Shown here in pieces: positions 7,419 through 15,723 of a stretch of DNA of 17,898 nt. The notes under the pieces were generated by a model that was not told where the DNA came from, searched no databases, and was given only the letters and a program-made list of their open reading frames with translations. How positions within the stretch are numbered: the stretch's first letter is position 1; each line of letters opens with the position of its first letter. Made by a program: the position numbers and the translations under genes. This DNA comes from Candidatus Krumholzibacteriia bacterium (GTDB lineage: Bacteria > Krumholzibacteriota > Krumholzibacteriia > LZORAL124-64-63), in contig JACZKN010000181.1 in the NCBI GenBank assembly GCA_014859985.1, positions 1-17,898 on the forward strand. Reading direction: 5' to 3'.

Positions 7419-8318
7419 TGGGGGCCGTTGTGCGGGCCTCGTCAGCGCCTCGAAGCCGGCAATCACGTCGAACAGTTCTTCGTCGATCCCGCTCTGCCTC
7501 AATCGGTGGTATGTCCCGTTCATGTTCGCCAACAGCTCGTCGATGTTGCGGTCGGCGCGTTCCATGGCTGCCAACCGGCTCGCGTTCTCGCTCGCCAGGG
7601 ATTCGGCGCACGCACGGAACAGGGAAACGAAAAGGTACTCGCGGATCAGCGCCCGCAACGTCGCGCGGCCATCGCCCATGACCTCGGGCAGGTTGCCGGT
7701 CGGCCACGGCGGTTCGAGCAGTTGGCGCCGCCACGTGTCATCCAACGGCAGCAGACGTTGCTGGACGGGCGCATATACCGCACCGGAGACGGGGCGATTG
7801 TAGAAGAGATACAGCGCGGCGAAATCGTCCCGCCCGCGGCTCGCCTCGGTCTCCGTGAGAATCCGCCCGATCAGCGGCGCGATGGCCTGGACGGAACCCG
7901 GCACGGCAAAGAGTCCCGCCAGCGGCAGGCCCGCGTCCGCCAAACGCGCCTGCACGCGTTCGCCCACGGCCCAGACCCGGGCACTGCCGGACAACGCGGC
8001 CAGGGCCCTGAGCGCATCCTCGGCGATGGTATCATTGAACTGTCCGACCAATCCCTGATCCGAACCGAACACAACCGCGCCGATGGCACCGGTCGCTGTC
8101 GGCCCTGTCACGTTCGTCCGCAACACTGCCGTTGCGTCCTCCCGAAAACACACACCCAACCCCAACTCCACGGTGCGATAATAGTCGCCCAACGCGCGCA
8201 CCGATTGCTCGTACTGGCTGATGCTCGAAGCGGCCAAAGCCTTCATCGTGCGAACCACCGCCTGAAGGTCGCCGGCGCTGACGATCTTGCGGCGCAAACT
8301 CGCCGCTGTATCGCTCAT
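7401..8318 (-). CDS. atpG: N-type ATPase gamma subunit
   Basis: The product has 305 residues and is the central rotor shaft of the F1-like head. The N-terminal helix (about 8-33, LRRKIVSAGDLQAVVRTMKA) and the C-terminal helix (about 262-292, NGTYHRLRQSGIDEELFDVI then GFEAL) are the two parts that form the coiled-coil stalk in gamma subunits. The middle is divergent, as is usual. A 13-residue Pro-rich tail follows the usual end. The ATG overlaps the alpha stop codon by 4 nt (ATGA). Gamma is last in the operon, which fits the N-ATPase order in which alpha and gamma come at the end. Confidence 0.85.
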   Translation of the reverse strand: MSDTAASLRRKIVSAGDLQAVVRTMKALAASSISQYEQSVRALGDYYRTVELGLGVCFREDATAVLRTNVTGPTATGAIGAVVFGSDQGLVGQFNDTIAEDALRALAALSGSARVWAVGERVQARLADAGLPLAGLFAVPGSVQAIAPLIGRILTETEASRGRDDFAALYLFYNRPVSGAVYAPVQQRLLPLDDTWRRQLLEPPWPTGNLPEVMGDGRATLRALIREYLFVSLFRACAESLASENASRLAAMERADRNIDELLANMNGTYHRLRQSGIDEELFDVIAGFEALTRPAQRPPGPDHS

Positions 8319-9868
8319 GTCGCGGTCTCCGGTTCCAGCTCCTGCTGGAAGGGAACGAGTGTTCGGCGGGCGAGCTCGATGACCGTATTCCGATCGGCTT
8401 CGCTCAAATCGTCGGTGGACTGCAATCGCCGGCTCATCTCGGCCGGCATCTTTGCCGCCGCCTCGCGCAAGGCCTGCTCGGCCTCCGTCATCCGGTCCAG
8501 CGGGACGGCGTCGAAATGGCCTGCGGTCAACGCGAGCAACACGGCGATCTGTGCGGGCACGGTGACCGGGGCGAACTCCGGCTGCTTGAGGCAGGCGCGG
8601 ATGCGCCGGCCATGCTCGATGCTCCGGCGCGTCTCGGCATCCAGCCGCGCGCCGAACCGGGCGAACGTCTCGAGTTCCTCGAACTGGGCGTAGGCAAGCT
8701 TGAGGTTGCTCGCTACCGCCCGGTAAGCCGCCCGTTGCGCCTTGCCGCCGACGCGCGAGACGGATTTGCCGACATCCACCGCCGGCAGCACCCCCAGGTC
8801 GAACAGCGCCGGAGAAAGATAGATCTGGCCGTCGGTGATGGAGATCAGGTTGGTCGGGATGTAGGCGGACATGTTCTGCGCTTCGGTCTCGATGATGGGC
8901 AGCGCGGTGAGCGTACCGCCGCCGAGATCCCGGTGCAGATGGGTGGCGCGCTCCAGCAACCGCGAATGGATGTAGAAGATGTCGCCGGGGAAGGCTTCGC
9001 GGCCGGGAGGGCGGCGGAGCAGGAGAGACAACTCGCGATAGGCGCGCGCGTGTTGCGTAAGGTCATCATACACGATCAGCACGTCGCGACCGGCCTCCAT
9101 GAACTGCTCCGCGATGCTGGTCGCCGCATACGGCGCGATGTAGGCCAGGCCGGGCGGATCGTTGCCTTCGGTCACGACGAAGACGGTGTATTCCAGCGCG
9201 CCCTTCTCCCGGAGGATCGCGACGGCCTTGGCCACGGCGGCGGCGCGCTGGCCGATGGCGCAATAGACGCACACGACATCCTGGCCGCGCTGGTTCAGGA
9301 TCGTGTCGAGCGCGATGGCGGTCTTGCCGGTCTGCCGATCGCCGAGGATCAGTTCCCGCTGTCCGCGTCCGATGGGAATGAGCGCGTCCACGACCTTGAG
9401 GCCGGTCTGGAGCGGCTCCACGACCGGCGCGCGATCCATGATCGCCGGGGCGGGGCGTTCGATAGGGCGGCGGTCGCTCGCAACCACAGGTCCCCGGCCA
9501 TCGAGCGGCTGACCGAGCGGATCGATGACGCGGCCCAGCAAGCCGTCGCCCACGGCCACGTCCATGACGCGGCCGGTGCGCGCGACTTCCGCACCGGTGT
9601 TGAGGTGCGAATACTCGCCGAGCAACACGACGCCGATCTCGTCCGCGTCCACGTTGAACGCGATGCCGAACCCACCACCGGAAAACCTGACCAGCTCCTC
9701 GAAGCCCACGCCGGGCAGTCCGGCGACCATGGCGATACCGGTCGAGACCGTCGTGACAACGCCCACCTCGCGCGGCTCGAGTCGTGGCGTGAACGCATCG
9801 CGTGCCTGACCGAGGTCCGCAAACGCCCGGTCGAAGACGCCCTGCAAAGTGTCCGGCACCGGGTTCAT
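8315..9868 (-). CDS. atpA: N-type ATPase alpha subunit
   Basis: The product has 517 residues and is the non-catalytic nucleotide-binding subunit of the hexameric head. It has the Walker A motif GDRQTGKT (176-183), the Walker B region RDVLIVYDDL (261-270), and VSRVGGKAQ with the arginine finger at Arg372. I chose the ATG at 9868, which gives MNPVPDTLQ and a 4-nt ATGA overlap with the end of the b gene. An in-frame GTG at 9949 would overlap the b gene by 85 nt and add an Arg-rich stretch unlike the family. The short N-terminus before the beta-barrel domain is notable because this region normally contacts delta, and there is no separate delta gene in this operon. Confidence 0.92.
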   Translation of the reverse strand: MNPVPDTLQGVFDRAFADLGQARDAFTPRLEPREVGVVTTVSTGIAMVAGLPGVGFEELVRFSGGGFGIAFNVDADEIGVVLLGEYSHLNTGAEVARTGRVMDVAVGDGLLGRVIDPLGQPLDGRGPVVASDRRPIERPAPAIMDRAPVVEPLQTGLKVVDALIPIGRGQRELILGDRQTGKTAIALDTILNQRGQDVVCVYCAIGQRAAAVAKAVAILREKGALEYTVFVVTEGNDPPGLAYIAPYAATSIAEQFMEAGRDVLIVYDDLTQHARAYRELSLLLRRPPGREAFPGDIFYIHSRLLERATHLHRDLGGGTLTALPIIETEAQNMSAYIPTNLISITDGQIYLSPALFDLGVLPAVDVGKSVSRVGGKAQRAAYRAVASNLKLAYAQFEELETFARFGARLDAETRRSIEHGRRIRACLKQPEFAPVTVPAQIAVLLALTAGHFDAVPLDRMTEAEQALREAAAKMPAEMSRRLQSTDDLSEADRNTVIELARRTLVPFQQELEPETAT

Positions 9869-10641
9869 CCTTCTTCTGGCCTCCCTTTCTCCTGCAGGAG
9901 CTCGGCGACACGCTCTTCCAACGAATCGGCGTAGTCGGCGATGCTCCACGCGACCTTCTGGCCGTTGGCGGCGAACTCGATGCCGCCGATCACGTCCCGG
10001 TCGGCCTCGAACCGGAGGGGGATCTCCGCGGCAAAGGTGTCGTTGAGCGCGGCCTGGATGGCGGCGCGTTGGTCCGGCGGGAGGTCAAACGCGCTGCGCA
10101 CGACGGACGGGCTGGTCGCCGTCCTGATGGCCTGGCCGAGACGTTCCTTCGCTTCGCCGTCCAACTCGCGCAGACGGCGCCTGAAAACCTCGCCGAGCTG
10201 CGCCTCGAGAGTCGTCCCGGCCAGATCCGCCAGCGCCTTGCGCGCGATGGCAAGCACTTCCTGCTGGGTCCGGTGACGGATGACCTGGTTCAGGTTCCGC
10301 GCTTCGTTGCGCAACGCTTCCTGGCGCTTGGCATTCAGGGTGGTGGCGGCCTGTCGCGCTTCTTCAAGGAGGCGGTGGCGTACGGCTTCCGCTTCGACCG
10401 TGGCTTGGTTCAACAGCGCGGCGCGTTGCTGGTCGAACTCCACGTTTTTCGCCTGAAACGCGTCCCGCTCGCTTCGGGCCTCGACCTTGCTCGCGTCGGC
10501 AGCGGCCAGCTCCTGGGCAATCCGCTTCTCGCGCGAGTCGAGGGCGTCGAGAATCGGCTTGTAAAGGAAGCGCTTCAGCAACCACACGAGAACGAGGAAG
10601 TTGACCACCTGCGCGCCGACGGTGAACCAGTCAATGAGCAT
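9865..10641 (-). CDS. atpF: N-type ATPase b subunit with delta-like C-terminal extension
   Basis: The product has 258 residues, against about 155-170 for an ordinary b subunit. One membrane helix (about 5-26) is followed by the b-type segment KRFLYKPILDALDSREKRI and a long charged coiled coil (about 35-175). Residues about 180-250 look different: a PPDQRAAIQAALNDTF helix, then a strand-rich part with DVIGGIEFAANGQKVAWSI and a final helix SLEERVAELL. This matches the C-terminal part of delta/OSCP subunits (typically D-x-x-(L/I)-I-G-G-x-x-(V/I), then G-x-x-(V/I)-x-x-S). I infer that b itself supplies the stator link normally given by delta. The gene begins 4 nt after the c stop codon and overlaps alpha by 4 nt. 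Confidence 0.88.
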   Translation of the reverse strand: MLIDWFTVGAQVVNFLVLVWLLKRFLYKPILDALDSREKRIAQELAAADASKVEARSERDAFQAKNVEFDQQRAALLNQATVEAEAVRHRLLEEARQAATTLNAKRQEALRNEARNLNQVIRHRTQQEVLAIARKALADLAGTTLEAQLGEVFRRRLRELDGEAKERLGQAIRTATSPSVVRSAFDLPPDQRAAIQAALNDTFAAEIPLRFEADRDVIGGIEFAANGQKVAWSIADYADSLEERVAELLQEKGRPEEG

Positions 10642-10645
10642 ACGT

Positions 10646-10927
10646 TCACTTCCCGACGGTTGCAGCGGTCACGTGAGTCCAGAACGGGTTGGCGAAGATG
10701 AGGATCATCGAGACCACGAAGCAGTAGATGGCCGTGGACTCGATCATCGCCAGGCCGACGAACAGTGTCCGGGTGATGGTGGCGGAAGCGTCGGGCTGTT
10801 GCGCCAGCGAACTCATCGCCGTCGCGACCGCCTTGCCTTCGCCCAAGGCCGGTGCCATGGTTCCGAACGCGGTGGTGATGCCGGCGGTGGCAATGGAGGC
10901 CACCGCGATGATCGTCATGCTGTCCAT
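10646..10927 (-). CDS. atpE: N-type ATPase c subunit (membrane rotor ring), two-carboxylate type
   Basis: The product has 93 residues forming a two-helix hairpin. Helix 1 (about 5-40) contains GEG with Glu30. The polar loop is AQQPDA with Gln44. Helix 2 (about 54-80) is LAMIESTAIYCFVVSMILIF, with Glu63 as the ion-carrying carboxylate. Gln44, Glu63, Ser64, Thr65 and Tyr68 match the residues that coordinate sodium in the Ilyobacter tartaricus ring. Glu30 is an extra carboxylate typical of N-ATPase c subunits. The start at 10927 is supported by an AAAGGAG sequence 5 nt upstream. The second Met, at 10918, is too far away. This is the only gene in the operon preceded by a real gap (31 nt). Confidence 0.93.
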   Translation of the reverse strand: MDSMTIIAVASIATAGITTAFGTMAPALGEGKAVATAMSSLAQQPDASATITRTLFVGLAMIESTAIYCFVVSMILIFANPFWTHVTAATVGK

Positions 10928-10932
10928 GCCAG

Positions 10933-10939
10933 CTCCTTT
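10933..10939 (-). promoter_or_regulatory. Strong Shine-Dalgarno of the c subunit gene
   Basis: AAAGGAG on the minus strand lies 5 nt before the ATG. It is the best site in the operon and fits the need for many more copies of c than of other subunits. Confidence 0.6.
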
Positions 10940-10958
10940 GGTTGGTGGCCTTGTCGGT

Positions 10959-11654
10959 TCATGGCGAAGCGGCGCGCTCAGCCTTCGGCTCGCGGGTCCG
11001 GGTGGCGGCGGCGATGTAGACCGCGGCCAGGATGCTGAAGATGTAGGCCTGCACCATGCCGGTCAGCAGCCCCAGGGCCGACATTACGATCGGGAATATG
11101 AAGGGCGTGATGGTCAGCAGGATCGCGATGATCATCGCCCCGCTCATCATGTTGCCGAACAGGCGGACGGCGAGCGCCAGCGTGCGGGAGATCTCGCTGA
11201 TGATGTTGAACGGCAGCATGATGAACGTCGGTTCCACGTAGGATCTGAAGTAGGCGGCCAATCCCTGCTCGGCGATGCCGAAGAACGGTACGGCCACCAT
11301 AACGCAGAGCGCCAGGGCCGCCGTGGTCGAGAGCGAGCCGGTCGGCGGTTCGTAGCCGGGAATGACCGTACAGAGGCTGGCGAAGGCGACGAACAGGAAG
11401 AGCGTGCCCAGGAAGCCCAGGTACTGCCGTGGCCGGCTCAGGCCGACTTCCGCGATCTGCTTCTCGATGCCGACAACGATGATCTCCAGGAAGTTCTGCC
11501 AACGGGAACGGTGCAGTCCGGCGGATAGTCGGCGCGTGATGAGCTTGGAGCCGACGACCATCACGAGCATCAGCGCCCAGGTGAAGGCGATGGTGGCGTT
11601 GAGTTTGAAAGGCTCGTGTTGCCAGAAAATGATCTCGTCAGGAGTCAGGCGCAT
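10959..11654 (-). CDS. atpB: N-type ATPase a subunit (membrane stator channel)
   Basis: The product has 231 residues with about five or six membrane helices. It lines the ion half-channels against the c-ring. The essential arginine is Arg164 in LALAVRLFGNMMSG, equivalent to aArg210 of Escherichia coli. A conserved RSRWQNFLEIIVVGIEKQI segment (49-68) is typical of a subunits. The C-terminus carries the polar, aromatic GMVQAYIFSILAAVYI helix (199-214). The ATG overlaps the atpR gene by 17 nt, so a and AtpR are translationally coupled. A GC-rich basic tail of about 12 residues follows the last helix. Confidence 0.92.
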   Translation of the reverse strand: MRLTPDEIIFWQHEPFKLNATIAFTWALMLVMVVGSKLITRRLSAGLHRSRWQNFLEIIVVGIEKQIAEVGLSRPRQYLGFLGTLFLFVAFASLCTVIPGYEPPTGSLSTTAALALCVMVAVPFFGIAEQGLAAYFRSYVEPTFIMLPFNIISEISRTLALAVRLFGNMMSGAMIIAILLTITPFIFPIVMSALGLLTGMVQAYIFSILAAVYIAAATRTREPKAERAASP

Positions 11655-11958
11655 GCACGGCCTCCTTTTCGCGGGAACCGGGCGCTGCGACGGGTGGCCC
11701 GGTCAGCCGCTTCACCAGGACACGCGCCACGATGAAGCCGGACAGACACACCAACAGGCGCTCCGGATGCCCGCGTCCGACAAGATAGAAGCCCGCCAGG
11801 ACGATGCCCATCCGCAGCAACAGACTGACGGCGAACCACGGCGCCGGTTGCTTCGCGGAAACCCCGCGGCGCACCGTCCACCACAAGCCGCCGAAGAAGA
11901 AAGCGCCGAGCACAAGCCCCGCTACCGCCGCCAGCGCGAATGTCAGCGGTTCAGTCAT
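11638..11958 (-). CDS. atpR: N-ATPase small membrane protein AtpR
   Basis: The product has 106 residues and three membrane helices (about 5-27, 41-61, 67-84). Two arginines lie in or at the ends of helices: Arg49 in SLLLRMGIVLAGF and Arg79 in SGFIVARVLVKR. AtpR is a marker of N-type ATPase operons. Its membrane arginines have been proposed to pair with the extra c-ring carboxylate during assembly or operation. The gene overlaps atpQ by 8 nt and atpB by 17 nt, as expected between those genes. The assignment rests on operon position, size, topology and the arginines. Confidence 0.82.
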   Translation of the reverse strand: MTEPLTFALAAVAGLVLGAFFFGGLWWTVRRGVSAKQPAPWFAVSLLLRMGIVLAGFYLVGRGHPERLLVCLSGFIVARVLVKRLTGPPVAAPGSREKEAVHAPDS

Positions 11959-12289
11959 CGTCGTGCTCCTGTTCGTCCCGCATCGCCCTGCCTTCCTTGG
12001 TCACCCAGTGCCAGGCGTTCAAGCAGCCGATCACCAGCCCGGCCACCAACATCGCCAGCGTCCAGGAGCGCTCACCCGGAAACTGGCGATCCAACCAGAT
12101 TCCCAGCCCGGCGCCCAGCAGGGTCGGGATCGTGACCGACCAACCGATCAATCCCATCATGCCCAAGCCGAACCAGACGGTACGCGTGACATGGCGCTGC
12201 GCGCGGAGCTTGCGCTCCGCCTTCGCCCCGACCGACTGACTGAGCGGCGTCTGCGGTGTCGGCGGTCGATCTCCCGGCTTGTCATTCAT
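11951..12289 (-). CDS. atpQ: N-ATPase membrane protein AtpQ (AtpZ/AtpI-like)
   Basis: The product has 112 residues. A charged N-terminus (1-37, rich in Arg and Lys) precedes two membrane helices (about 38-65 and 75-95). The helix 1 end IPTLLGAGLGIWLDRQFP and the helix 2 end GCLNAWHWV are typical of the AtpZ/AtpI-like proteins encoded in rotary ATPase operons. The tail is acidic (EQEHDDD). In N-ATPase operons atpQ sits between epsilon and atpR, as here. The related AtpI proteins help c-ring assembly or magnesium handling. That role for AtpQ is inferred from relatives. The ATG overlaps the epsilon stop by 8 nt. Confidence 0.82.
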   Translation of the reverse strand: MNDKPGDRPPTPQTPLSQSVGAKAERKLRAQRHVTRTVWFGLGMMGLIGWSVTIPTLLGAGLGIWLDRQFPGERSWTLAMLVAGLVIGCLNAWHWVTKEGRAMRDEQEHDDD

Positions 12290-12667
12290 TGTGAAACGCC
12301 GCCATGCGGCGGATGAATCCGCTCTCCATTTTCGCCAACACCGTCCGCACGTTCCGTTCGTTGTCGTCCAACGTCAGAAACTCCTTTTCCACCGCTTCGC
12401 GCAACCGGCCGAGGTCCGTTCCCGCCAGCGCGCGACGCACGGAAACGAGGACGTCCGGGCCGGTCTTGACCAACACCCCTTCATCCACGGCCACGTAGAC
12501 CTCGCCCTCGGTCGTGGTCTCGTAGATCAGGATTCCCGGTACGAGCGCCGCCACACAATCGAGCCGATGGGGCAACAAGCCGAAGAACCCCGCCCGTGAC
12601 TCCGCGACGATGCGCGTCACCCCGGTCTTCGCGGCGAAGACCTGGAAAGGCAGGAGAACTCTCAGGT

Positions 12668-12671
<4 letters not shown>
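12282..12671 (-). CDS. atpC: N-type ATPase epsilon subunit
   Basis: The product has 129 residues. The N-terminal beta-sandwich is recognisable by VTRIVAESRAGFFGLLPHRL (18-37), the counterpart of the xGxFGILPxH motif of epsilon subunits, followed by VAVDEGVLVKTGPDVLVSVR. The C-terminal helical hairpin (about 85-125) is present, so an inhibitory or regulatory role remains possible. The start is a GTG that overlaps the beta stop codon by 4 nt (GTGA). Epsilon directly after beta, at the head of the operon, is the N-ATPase arrangement. In ordinary F-ATPase operons this pair comes last. Confidence 0.87.
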
Positions 12672-14065
<1,394 letters not shown>

Positions 14066-14308
14066 GTTCTCCGCATCATCGCACTTCTGGGATCGCCGGC
14101 AAGAGCTACTTTGACCAGTCTCGCCGTCCGCGGATCGCAGGCAGTGCGCCCGGCGTCTCGACGAGGAAAGTGCTCCGGTTGCGCGATCTCTTGGCTGTTC
14201 CTGGAATTGATAGAGCCAGTCGTGGAGATCGGCAACCGCCGCGCGCCGCGTCGTCGCTCAGGTACTCAACCCGCAGAGGTTACCGGGGCAGCGCTCCGTA
14301 GACCCTGA
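14066..14308. other. Non-coding gap upstream of the N-ATPase operon
   Basis: About 240 bp lie between the beta start and the transposase relic. Short open frames exist on both strands, but none has a start, ribosome binding site or recognisable residues. The operon promoter is expected here. I cannot point to it. Confidence 0.4.
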
Positions 14309-14410
14309 CTGGCGCTGGTGTGCCCGCGCTGCGGGGAACCCGTGCGGATCATCGCGTTCGTGCTCGACCCGCCGGTGATCGAGCGCATCCTGCGGGGTTC
14401 GACAAGACCG
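14309..14410 (+). pseudogene. IS91-like transposase relic, C-terminal zinc-ribbon segment
   Basis: After a TGA at 14306-14308 the frame reads LALVCPRCGEPVRIIAFVLD and continues PPVIERILRG. The CPxCGxxxxIIAxxxDPxVIxxIL pattern is characteristic of the C-terminus of IS91/IS801-type transposases. The usual sequence upstream of this motif is missing or out of frame, and the downstream part soon loses likeness. This is a fragment only, of about 35 codons. The frame stays open further on by chance. It marks past insertion activity next to the N-ATPase operon. Confidence 0.55.
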
Positions 14411-14436
14411 CGCGGGGTGACCCGTGGCCGGCTAGA

Positions 14437-14476
14437 AACAGACGGCGGAGACGGTCGCCGAAACGCCTCCGCCGTC
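14437..14476 (-). terminator. Hairpin after the hydrolase relic
   Basis: On the minus strand, 10-bp arms GACGGCGGAG (14467-14476) and CTCCGCCGTC (14441-14450) with a 16-nt loop are followed by TGTTTC. The hairpin begins 13 nt after the stop codon of the relic, as expected for its former terminator. Confidence 0.5.
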
Positions 14477-14489
14477 GGGGGTGCAGGCC

Positions 14490-14988
14490 TCAGTGTCGCT
14501 CGGACAGCCACCGGCGGCCGCCACCCGGCCGCTCGGTGTGCGCGGCGATCCAGTCCGCCACGGGTTGCCACACCAGCGCGGGGGCGTCGGACGCCGTCCA
14601 GATGTCGATGTGTCCGAAGTCCTGGGCGACCTGATCGTCGGCCGGCATCTGGATCTCAAGCACCGTCACGTCGGAGCTGCCGAGCTGCTGCAGGTAATAG
14701 TCGGCCACGGGCCAGAAACCGCCGCTGGGGTTGATGGATAAGACGGCACGGCGAGGTCACCGAGATGGTCGTCGTACGGCACGTCCTGCTCCTCGCACAG
14801 CAGGACGGAGTAGTCGTAGACGAAGCGCAGGGATTCTCAGGGAGACCCCAGCTGCACGAAGTCCTCGGCCCACGGACGCGGGGTGAAGGAGAAGTCGACG
14901 ATCTGCCCGCCGGATACCACCGTGCCGAAGTAGTGCCACCAGCGTTCACCGGGAAGAAGTTGAACGTCATCCCGCCGAAGAAGAACAT
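14490..14988 (-). pseudogene. Frameshifted relic of an alpha/beta-hydrolase-like protein, C-terminal half
   Basis: Three frames must be joined to read it. The first starts at 14988 (MFFFGGMTFNFFPVN). The second runs from about 14940 with WWHYFGTVVSGGQIVDFSFT and a stop at 14837-14839 inside it, then ESLRFVYDYSVLLCEEQ. The third runs from about 14735 with SINPSGGFWPVADYYLQQL to the end. The last part holds DFGHIDIW, then VWQPVADWI, the usual place of the catalytic histidine and final helix in alpha/beta hydrolases. The N-terminal half with the nucleophile is absent. The upper end abuts the terminator of the next gene, suggesting a deletion joint there. I infer a dead gene. The family is moderately sure and the substrate unknown. 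Confidence 0.5.
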
Positions 14989-14997
14989 GTGAGACAG

Positions 14998-15026
14998 AAA
15001 AAGGGCGCCCCGAACCAGGGGCGCCC
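14998..15026 (-). terminator. Intrinsic terminator of the small outer-membrane barrel gene
   Basis: On the minus strand a 9-bp perfect stem (GGGCGCCCC/GGGGCGCCC, arms 15018-15026 and 15003-15011) with a TGGTTC loop is followed by TTTTT. It lies about 20 nt after the stop codon at 15047. Confidence 0.85.
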
Positions 15027-15046
15027 CGTCACCGGTCGCTGAACGA

Positions 15047-15568
15047 CTAGAAGCGGAAGCCGAGGTTCGCGCTGAGGTAGTTCGCGTCGCTGACGATGTT
15101 GAAGCGGCCCTCGAGCATCATGCTCGGGCTCAGATCGAAGCCGGCGCCGAGCACCAGGCCGAGCTCGGAATCGGTGCTCGAGCCGGAGAAGTCGCCGAAC
15201 TCCGAGTCGACCTCGACCTCGGACTTGGCGAACGTCAGGCCCAGGCCGCCCAGCAGGTAGACCGACTCCATGTTGTACTGCAGGAGCACGTTGATCGGGA
15301 TCATGCTGAAACTGTAATCGGCGCCCTCGACGTCGTCCGTCATGAAGTGGATGTAGGAGATCTCCCCGCGGAAGGCCATCTCGGCCGAGTGGGGAACCAG
15401 CAGGCCGACGCCGGCACCGATGCCGAGGTTGGCGAAATCGCTCCAGTCGCCGATCGGCAGCGCGAGCACGCCCTGGCCGTAGAACTGCTTCTGGTCGAAG
15501 TCGAGGGCGGTGGCGGCCGAGGCCATGACGACGATCATCAACACGAGTGCGAGCATCAACTTGAACAT
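15047..15568 (-). CDS. Small outer-membrane beta-barrel protein
   Basis: The product has 173 residues. A signal peptide (about 1-22, FKLMLALVLMIVVMASAATA) precedes alternating hydrophobic strands with aromatic girdles. The fold resembles the OmpA-like or OmpW-like 8-strand barrels (PF13505 type), and the C-terminus ends LGFRF with the final Phe used for outer-membrane insertion. The acidic loop EVEVDSEFGDFSGSSTDSE probably faces outward. I chose the ATG at 15568, which has AGGAGG 9 nt upstream. A TTG two codons earlier is too close to that site. It looks like a single-gene transcript, with its own promoter candidate and terminator. The function within the barrel group cannot be read from the sequence. 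Confidence 0.8.
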   Translation of the reverse strand: MFKLMLALVLMIVVMASAATALDFDQKQFYGQGVLALPIGDWSDFANLGIGAGVGLLVPHSAEMAFRGEISYIHFMTDDVEGADYSFSMIPINVLLQYNMESVYLLGGLGLTFAKSEVEVDSEFGDFSGSSTDSELGLVLGAGFDLSPSMMLEGRFNIVSDANYLSANLGFRF

Positions 15569-15577
15569 TCGCAACTT

Positions 15578-15583
15578 CCTCCT
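15578..15583 (-). promoter_or_regulatory. Shine-Dalgarno of the outer-membrane barrel gene
   Basis: AGGAGG on the minus strand is 9 nt from the ATG at 15568 and decides that start. Confidence 0.7.
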
Positions 15584-15621
15584 AGCTTAGTGAAACCCGA
15601 GGTTCGTCCGACCTGGGCGGG

Positions 15622-15650
15622 ATCCTAGTCCGGCCCGGGCCGGGACGCAA
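15622..15650 (-). promoter_or_regulatory. Candidate sigma-70-type promoter of the outer-membrane barrel gene
   Basis: On the minus strand TTGCGT (15645-15650) and TAGGAT (15622-15627) are separated by exactly 17 bp. They match 3 of 6 and 4 of 6 consensus bases. The spacer contains the palindrome GGCCCGGGCC. Transcription would start about 45 nt before the ATG. Confidence 0.4.
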
Positions 15651-15723
15651 TGCGAAAAAGAAACATCAACCGTAGACACTTCCCAGCCCGGACCGCGAGC
15701 CGAAGCGACGCCGCCGCCGGGCC

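Noticed and set aside
7365..9934. Long plus-strand open frames (442 and 472 codons) opposite the gamma and alpha genes, and a similar one at 12596-14047 opposite beta.
   Set aside because: All are antisense shadows of well-conserved ATPase subunits and show no domain of their own.
9869..9949. Earlier GTG start for alpha at 9949.
   Set aside because: It would add 27 Arg-rich residues unlike the family and overlap b by 85 nt. The ATG at 9868 gives a standard ATGA junction.
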